Source: Tetragonia tetragonoides
Lineage: Eukaryota > Streptophyta > Magnoliopsida > Caryophyllales > Aizoaceae
Length of the DNA stretch: 64,000 nt
Assembly: GCA_038025085.1 (NCBI GenBank)
Contig: CM076154.1
Location: 20,842,501 to 20,906,500, forward strand
Direction: 5' to 3'
Position 1 is the stretch's first letter; the number at the start of each line of letters is the position of its first letter. The position numbers and the translations under genes were made by a program. The notes under the pieces are model-generated. The model did no database searches, was not told the origin of the DNA, and saw only the letters and a list, made by a program, of their open reading frames with translations. Shown in pieces: positions 58,172-64,000 of this stretch.

Positions 58172-59477
58172 AGGAATTTGAGCAGCGGAACTCCCTCAAT
58201 GATGCCACTTCCTCAAGAAAGGAAGTGCCAGCTTTCTCATGGCTCTGATCGAAGAAGACCCTTGGTACCAAGACGTCTTCAACTACATCACCAAAGGAGT
58301 TGTACCCTCAAGATGCACCACTAAGAGCTCAAGGGGCCATCCATCTCTTAGCGGTGCAATACATGGAATACAAGGGGGTTTTGTACAAGAAATCTCACAG
58401 CGGGATTAACCTCAGATGTGTGAACGCCGAAGAAGCTGCAGAGATCATGGACGAGGTACACAAAGGGGGTGTGGACCACACATGAATGGTCGAATGCTCT
58501 CTAAGAAGGTTCTACAACTGAGATATTACTGGACCACTATGGAAAGGATTGATACAACTACGTTAAGAAGTGTCAGAAGTGTCATATATATGCCAATCTA
58601 CAACTTCACATCTCTTTGGCCATTTTCCGCATGGGGAATAGACATCATTGGAAAGATCACCCCAAAGGGCTCGGGAGGACATGAATACATCCTGGTAGCC
58701 ATAGACTATTTTACCGAGTGGGTTGAAGCCCAGTCCTACGCCGTCCTTACCTCCAAACAAGTGTCCAAATTCATAAGGAACAACATCATTTGCCGATATG
58801 GTGTCCCACATGAAATCATAAGTGACCATGGATCCCATTTCAAAGCCGAAACAGCCACCCTTCTCAAAAACTACAAAATCCAGCACCACAAATCATCCTC
58901 TTACCGTCCCCAAACCAATGGCGCAGTAGAAGCCGCCAACAAAAACCTCAAGACTATCATTGAAAAGATGATAGAAAACTACAAAGATTGGCCCATTAAA
59001 CTCTCATTTGTCCTTTGGGGATATAGGACATCCATAAGATCCCCTACGGAAGCAACACCTTACTCCCTAGTCTATGGAATGGAAGCAGTTTTGCCCATAG
59101 AAGTCCAATTACCATCCATGCATAGCCTTAGAAGGAGACATCCCCGAAACCCAATGGTTACAAGCCTGCTATGAAGAGCTCATGTTCACAGATGAAAAAC
59201 GACTACGGGCCCTAGACCATTCCCACATGTATCAACAACGCATGGCGAGAGCGTTCAACAAAAAGGTTCGACCTCGAAATTTAAAGGAAGGGGACTTGAT
59301 TTGGAAAGAACTACGGCCCCAGTAACCGACCCTAGAGGATGGTTTCGACCAAATTGGTCCGGACCATTCATCATCAAAGACATCTTATCAGGAGGCGTCG
59401 TCAGACTCATGGATATTGATGGCATCGAGTTCACCCAGCTCACCAACATGGATCAATTAAAGAAGTGTTACGACTAA
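58172..59477 (+). pseudogene. Integrase region of E4
   Basis: The first 350 bases hold remnants of the pre-integrase linker and the H2C2 finger (HMNGRMLSKKVLQL) in shifting frames; the C-X2-C part is deleted near 58600. The core is intact from NFTSLWPFSAWGIDIIGKIT (first Asp) through ISDHGSHFKAE (second Asp) to NGAVEAANKN (Glu). Loss of two bases near 59120 shifts the frame before the C-terminal block, which ends at TAA 59475-59477 without a chromodomain. An active enzyme is unlikely because the zinc finger is broken. Confidence 0.85.
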
Positions 59478-59661
59478 AAAAAAACAACTTATACATATAC
59501 TCGAAAACTTTAAAAAAAAAAAAGAAAAAAAAAAAGAGACGAACACTAATTGAACGAACTACGCTGGCTTGATTCCACACTAGATACGTAGGTAACCCTT
59601 TCAAGGGTCCCGGCTAAAATCAATCAAAAAATTCCATTCAACTCATTCAAAAAGGATAATC

Positions 59662-59667
59662 TTTATT
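59662..59667 (-). terminator. Poly(A) signal of the E4 antisense DUF7745-like gene
   Basis: AATAAA on the minus strand, about 140-240 bases after the coding tail, in the context conserved in E1 and E2. Confidence 0.6.
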
Positions 59668-59901
59668 CAAACTAAACGAATAAGCTTACATTGCAAAAAT
59701 TAGAGGAAATACTGCAACTATGAGGATTTAAGCTAAACAAATTCCCATAATTATTTTCTTTTGAAAACTAGACTTGCTTTCTTAGAAAACTACTTTAATC
59801 CTTCTTCCCTTTAGAAGGCATCGTTGAAGAGTTCCTCTTCGAAAGACCTGGGCTTAAGGACGACCCGTGATCGCTCCCTTGAGCTGGGGGCTTGCCTCTT
59901 T

Positions 59902-61149
59902 TCAGTACATGGTTGTCTCCAATACGAGACATTTCCTTCCTTTTCTTGCCTCCTGTTTGTGAGTCATACACTCATACCTAGGCTTTAGTTGATCCCACTC
60001 CTCTTGACGAAGGGATTGTCTCGCTTCTCCATCGCTGTAGGAAAGCCAGTTCAAATAGGTTTCAGAAACCTGAGTTGGGGCAATCATCCGAGGTACAGTC
60101 CAGCGATGCCGGCTACGCCAATACTTTCCCCACTCTGCAGCAAATTCAGTGGTTAAGGCTACGACATTTGCTCTCCAAGTCTCTTGACGAGGAATCACCT
60201 GCTTCAAACCATATTGCCTCATGACCCTAGAGGGAAAGAAGAAAGTGGTCCTGTACAGACCCAGTATGGTAGTGTGAAGGAACAAGTCGTCACAAGCCAC
60301 TAAAGAAGTCAAGCTCCACCAAGGCACGTGCCAACGAACGATAGGTCCCACCTTGAAAAAGGCATCCCATTCAGCAAGGGACTTTTCAGAATATAGCATT
60401 TTCCTCACCAGAAAGCTAGCGGCAGTATAAGTCTTCTTTGACCAAGTCCGAGGAACACGGATAATCAGATTATCCGGCGACTCTATCAACCTCAGATGCT
60501 CGCATAACCAGATTTGAAGCAGCAGGGGTCTGCCCGAGAAAGCTTGGTTAGGAGATGTTTTCAACCTGTCAAGTGCAATGATGGTTTCTCCTATGACCAG
60601 ATGTAAGGGAGAATGGCCTTCAATCATTTGATTAACTACTCGCAGCAACGAGGCTCTACCCATATTGGAAGATTCTGCATTAACAAACAACAGGCAGTTT
60701 AACAGGCACAGTACGAAAGCCTGTCGACGGCAACGTCTGAATATGGCACCTTTTTCAGAAGAAATAGCGAATTTTTCGCAAAGTTGAACCAAGTCCACAT
60801 CAGCACCAAGCACCATGTTTTTAGCTTCTGCAGATGACAAGCCCAAGGATTTTCTGTATAGATCCCTAAAACCATCTCTCACATAAGGCACAGTTGGGGG
60901 AAGAACATCAAGAATATTAGTGATCGCAGCAAAATCCTCAACCAAAGGGCATAATTCAGAATTACCAAACCGAAAAACATGCAAGTCAGGGCCCCAATAA
61001 TTCAAAGCAGACCGAAGAAGGGGCCACAGTATCTTGGTTGGTTTTAAGTTTAGCAGGGTAGAAACATGAAACAGGGCTAGTTTAAATTTATCTTCTACGG
61101 TCAGATTTTTACACCAAGTATCGAACAGATCTTCAAAGGATTTCACTAT
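59902..61149 (-). CDS. DUF7745-like antisense protein of E4, intact frame but start codon ATG changed to ATA
   Basis: 415 codons from the position of the family ATG, now ATA (61147-61149), to the stop at 59902. An in-frame ATG exists 20 codons upstream (61207-61209), but it lies only about 15-25 bases after the TATA box (61225-61232) and so probably before the transcription start. Blocks: VFRFGNSELCPLVEDFAAIT, FRDLYRKSLGLSSAEAKNMV, FVLCLLNCLLFVNAESSN, LLLQIWLCEHLRLIESPDN and a conserved aromatic block at VRWHVPWWSLTSLVACDD. The C-terminal tail is shorter than in E1/E2, where KKNSS and KGKKD follow. No membrane segment or signal peptide. Function unknown. Only this copy has no internal stop. 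Confidence 0.75.
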   Translation of the reverse strand: MVKSFEDLFDTWCKNLTVEDKFKLALFHVSTLLNLKPTKILWPLLRSALNYWGPDLHVFRFGNSELCPLVEDFAAITNILDVLPPTVPYVRDGFRDLYRKSLGLSSAEAKNMVLGADVDLVQLCEKFAISSEKGAIFRRCRRQAFVLCLLNCLLFVNAESSNMGRASLLRVVNQMIEGHSPLHLVIGETIIALDRLKTSPNQAFSGRPLLLQIWLCEHLRLIESPDNLIIRVPRTWSKKTYTAASFLVRKMLYSEKSLAEWDAFFKVGPIVRWHVPWWSLTSLVACDDLFLHTTILGLYRTTFFFPSRVMRQYGLKQVIPRQETWRANVVALTTEFAAEWGKYWRSRHRWTVPRMIAPTQVSETYLNWLSYSDGEARQSLRQEEWDQLKPRYECMTHKQEARKGRKCLVLETTMY

Positions 61150-61224
61150 GGCAGAAAAGTGGAGGAGTTTGGGAGAGCTAAAGGGATATAAAAAGTGATA
61201 CAACATCAAGCACCCCTAATATCC

Positions 61225-61232
61225 TATTTATA
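61225..61232 (-). promoter_or_regulatory. TATA box of the E4 DUF7745-like gene
   Basis: TATAAATA on the minus strand. The perfect palindrome GCCGCTAGCGGC lies 82 bases upstream at 61314-61325, with a partial copy (CTGCTAGCGGCC) near 61294. Confidence 0.7.
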
Positions 61233-61313
61233 GGCAAGAACGTGGGCCGAAAAAGCAAAAAATCCACAAAAAAGGCTGTCAGCAGGACTACCCTGCTAGC
61301 GGCCCAGCCTAGC

Positions 61314-61325
61314 GCCGCTAGCGGC
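61314..61325. promoter_or_regulatory. GC palindrome upstream of the E4 DUF7745-like gene
   Basis: Exact match to the 12-base palindrome found in the LTRs and other antisense promoters of this family. Confidence 0.6.
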
Positions 61326-61734
61326 CCAGACCCTGACCCAGTCCGGATTCCCTTTGTTCTAGTTCACGTTTTCTGATCCAGACGACCCAGTTTCAGCCCA
61401 GTTTTTAACACCCGCGCAGAATTACAAAGCCCGAGACTCTCTTAGATTTATCTTTTTCATTTCTTTTTTTATTATTATTATTTTCTTTTTTTGGGTATAA
61501 TATGTGTAAAAGTTTGAGTTTTACTTGCAATTTTTTTACTTTATTTCTTTTACTACTCCCTAAATTTATAGCTTTGTTCTACTGCACAACACATTGCAGA
61601 AAATAGATCAGACGGGAATAATTGAGTCATCATAACATGTTCATGCATATCAAAAAAAATGTGTGTATGTGTTACACTAAAAACAGGAGTTCGAAATTCA
61701 AAGGCCAATGTTTACAAAGATGGCCCAACATTGT

Positions 61735-64000
61735 TCAACTGAAGTCGTCACTGCTAGCCTCATCATCAATACACGGCCCTTGACCATAGTTTCCGGTCGA
61801 ATAAGGGAAAGAAGAGCTATATATGGGCCTACTATTCCCAGGCCTCATGTCCCGTCCATCATACGTTGGAGCCCGCATAGGGGTACCTGCCGAAAACCCC
61901 GAGGCAAATAAGCTCGTTCTGGCCTGACTAGCAAAATCCATAGCAGCATCCTGATGAGAAGCCCTAGCATATGACATATCCCACACAGGGGCGTTCGCCC
62001 AATCTACAGCCAAGGGCGTAGCAGCAGGCAGCCAAGGAAGGCCGGAAATCAGCAGGGGAGAACATCTCCGGAATATACGGGACAGAAGGTCCGGGCGCCT
62101 CATCAACAGGAGGCCCGGTCAGCACCACAGGAGGGGAACGAGCAATAGATGGTCTGCTCGCTGAAGAAGCCCCCGCTGCAGAAGAGTGGCGTGGTCCTAC
62201 TGAAGATGAAGACTGAGACGTCTGCAGATGATCGAAAATGTTCAGTTAAGCACTTCACTTAGCTAAAACAAACAAAGGGAGAAGAAAATTTACTTACGTC
62301 AATATTCTTAGACCGAGAACTCTTCCCCTTGCCCATCACCCGACCATAGCCTTTCTTCAACAGGTGAATAAGCTTGAAGACTTGAGAGGTCTGCTCCCGG
62401 TTCAACTACAAAAAAAAGAGAGAGAGCCACAAAATAGAGTCAAACACTCGAAGACGAACACAGGTATAAAAGAGAGACAGAAAAGATGCCTCACCCCCGT
62501 GCAACCATCAGGCAAGAACAGGCCTTCCACCGCCTCTCCATCAGCAATATCGAGAGGGAACTCCTCCACTATGCGTCCCCCACTCTCTCCAAAATACTTC
62601 ACCTCATTTGTCGGCAAGGTCACACTTGGGGGCTGACCCCGAGAAGCTCTAGAACGAGACCTCCTAGGGCCCGAAAGAGCTAGACGATCCGCCTGCAGGA
62701 CATAAAAAGTCAGTATATCACACACACAATTAAAAGATGCAAACAAGTTTCTTACCTCAGAAGTAAGGTCCGGCATCAAGCGATCCAAGAAATAGGCCAG
62801 ATACATGGTAGTCTAGTCTAAGTCAATAACCTCCGGCACAATAAACTCCTGCGCCGACCTACCACGGATCACGACCCCCAGGTCCCGCACACTGAGGCCA
62901 CGCAGGTAAAACATGGTCAAAAGGGGATCCTCCGGAACCAGATGAGTACCCAATGAGGGATAGACCAAACAAGTCAAGCGATCCCCCAGATACCATACAA
63001 AGCTGAATGGCCCCTCAAAGACCACTCGTAGAGAAGATACCCTGAAAGACTCTAAGGTAATGTGGGGAGGAACCCCAGGGACCTCGTCAAAGGCAGACCA
63101 CAACACCTGCAGATTACTAAGTCAAAGTTCATTCACACAAAATGAACAAAAAGAACGCACAAATTAACAAGCAACACTCTCAAAGGTAGCCCGGAAATGC
63201 TCCAGAGAAGTGAACGGATGAGCATCTCTACCGACCCATAGAGAACCGAAAGGGAACCTCCTCAAGCCAGGACGATGAGGACCGAAGGCTAGTACTCAAG
63301 GAACCACAACTGCCACACAAGCAAACACACAAACAAAGATGATTACCCTAGTTGAGGACATAGGCAAAAAGGAGAGGAATAAACAAAAAAAGAGGGTGTC
63401 TACCTCTAGTATCCTCCATGGGCCCGTGATAGATGTCCTATCGCTCGTCTCCTTATGCCTACAGGCCCGACGGAACTACTTCAAAAAGAAGCGTAAGCGG
63501 CCCCACCAAGGTTGTACTCATGCACCTTGGTCAAATCCTCCAAGCATGTCACAAAACCGACTTGACACGCGCTCTTCTTCTGAGCAAAGATCGTCGACCC
63601 CAGCAAACAAGCCAAGAAAATACAAGCTCTCTGCTCCTCGGTGATCCCTTGCACAGCAACAGCCTCCCACAACCTCGCCAGAGAAATCCGATCCTGGTCA
63701 AAATGGGTATATACAGTTCCATAAAGATCCGACAAAGTATCACTATGTCGCCAATAGCCCGTGTCGTACTGAATACGACGCCCTCTAAAGGATAACCCCG
63801 TCAGCACAGCAAACTGAGAAGGGGTCGGAAACATCTCTCCCACAGGCGTATGGAAAGTGTTCATAGAATCCCAAAACCTCTCCAGTAATCCCTGGGCGAC
63901 AATCCTAGAATCCCCCGAGTGACAAGCAGGGATGATAGTCAAGAAGTCAGCGAGACCCGAGTCCAGTACCAAATTCCTGGCCCCCTCCGAAAAGGTCCCC
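61735..64000 (-). pseudogene. PMD gene of E4 (exon 1 beyond window)
   Basis: Exons on the minus strand: >64000-63404, 63309 to about 63190, 63106-62756, 62692-62495, 62405-62300 and 62221-61735. The PMD core in exon 2 is well kept (ERFWDSMNTFHTPVGEMFPT, FRGRRIQYDTGYWRHSDTLS) until a one-base loss near 63484 (YASF then stop). Exon 4 has TAG near 62815 where sister copies have CAG. The donor of exon 3 seems lost. The last exon encodes a Ser/Pro-rich tail to TGA 61735-61737. It is antisense to E4 and divergent in sequence from the E3 copy, but has the same exon layout. Confidence 0.8.

Larger units (their letters stand above)
54059..64000 (+). mobile_element. E4: RT-less Tat/Ogre-like element, plus strand (partial)
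   Basis: 5' LTR 54059-55412, primer site, leader, capsid-less gag remnant (56554-57830), integrase (58172-59477), then on the minus strand a DUF7745-like gene (61149-59902) and the PMD gene (from beyond 64000 to 61735). The 3' LTR is outside the window. Same family and same deletion of capsid, protease, RT and RNase H as E2. Confidence 0.85.

Overview
The window is nuclear DNA of a flowering plant, probably a eudicot; I would not name a family or species with confidence. The evidence is spliceosomal introns, TATA-box promoters, Ty3/gypsy elements of the Tat/Ogre type (tRNA-Arg-like primer site, no chromodomain), plant mobile domain (PMD) genes, B3 and Agenet/Tudor gene remnants, and long AT and CT microsatellites. 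No bacterial, organellar, tRNA, rRNA or CRISPR feature was seen.

Layout. (1) 1-11689: element E1 on the minus strand, with its 5' LTR at 10433-11689 and its 3' LTR beyond the left edge. (2) 11690-22999: host-like DNA with a small unknown ORF, a broken Athila-ORF1-like locus (minus), a chimeric ORF ending in a LINE endonuclease fragment (minus), several tandem repeats, a degenerate telomere-like tract and a broken two-domain B3 gene (plus). (3) 23000-48778: element E2 (minus), flanked by the 5-bp target duplication ATATT. It carries a second element, E3 (26666-40009, minus), nested in its antisense PMD gene. E2 landed between a promoter (TATA at 22877) and a short Agenet reading frame (49264-49626). 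(4) 48779-54058: host-like DNA with the Agenet pseudogene, a CT microsatellite, a second Athila-ORF1-like locus (plus) and pieces of another LTR. (5) 54059-64000: element E4 on the plus strand, whose 3' end lies beyond the right edge.

All four elements share one unusual plan: LTR, primer site, about 1 kb leader, a gag or gag remnant, integrase, then two genes on the opposite strand. The first opposite-strand gene is DUF7745-like and the second is a multi-exon PMD gene. No element has recognisable reverse transcriptase or RNase H. E1 keeps capsid and protease; E3 keeps capsid but joins the gag-pro linker directly to integrase; E2 and E4 have lost capsid and protease and keep a Gag-like protein with zinc knuckles. 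The antisense genes have their own TATA promoters and, for DUF7745 in E1, E2 and E4, poly(A) signals facing the integrase. A GC-rich palindrome (GCCGCTAGCGGC in E1/E2/E4, a CAGCGGC..GCCGCTG form in E3) lies upstream of the LTR promoter and of the antisense promoters.

Most frames are broken, largely by stops explained by C-to-T or G-to-A changes, as expected of methylated old insertions. The best preserved coding sequence is the 415-codon DUF7745 frame of E4, whose ATG has become ATA.
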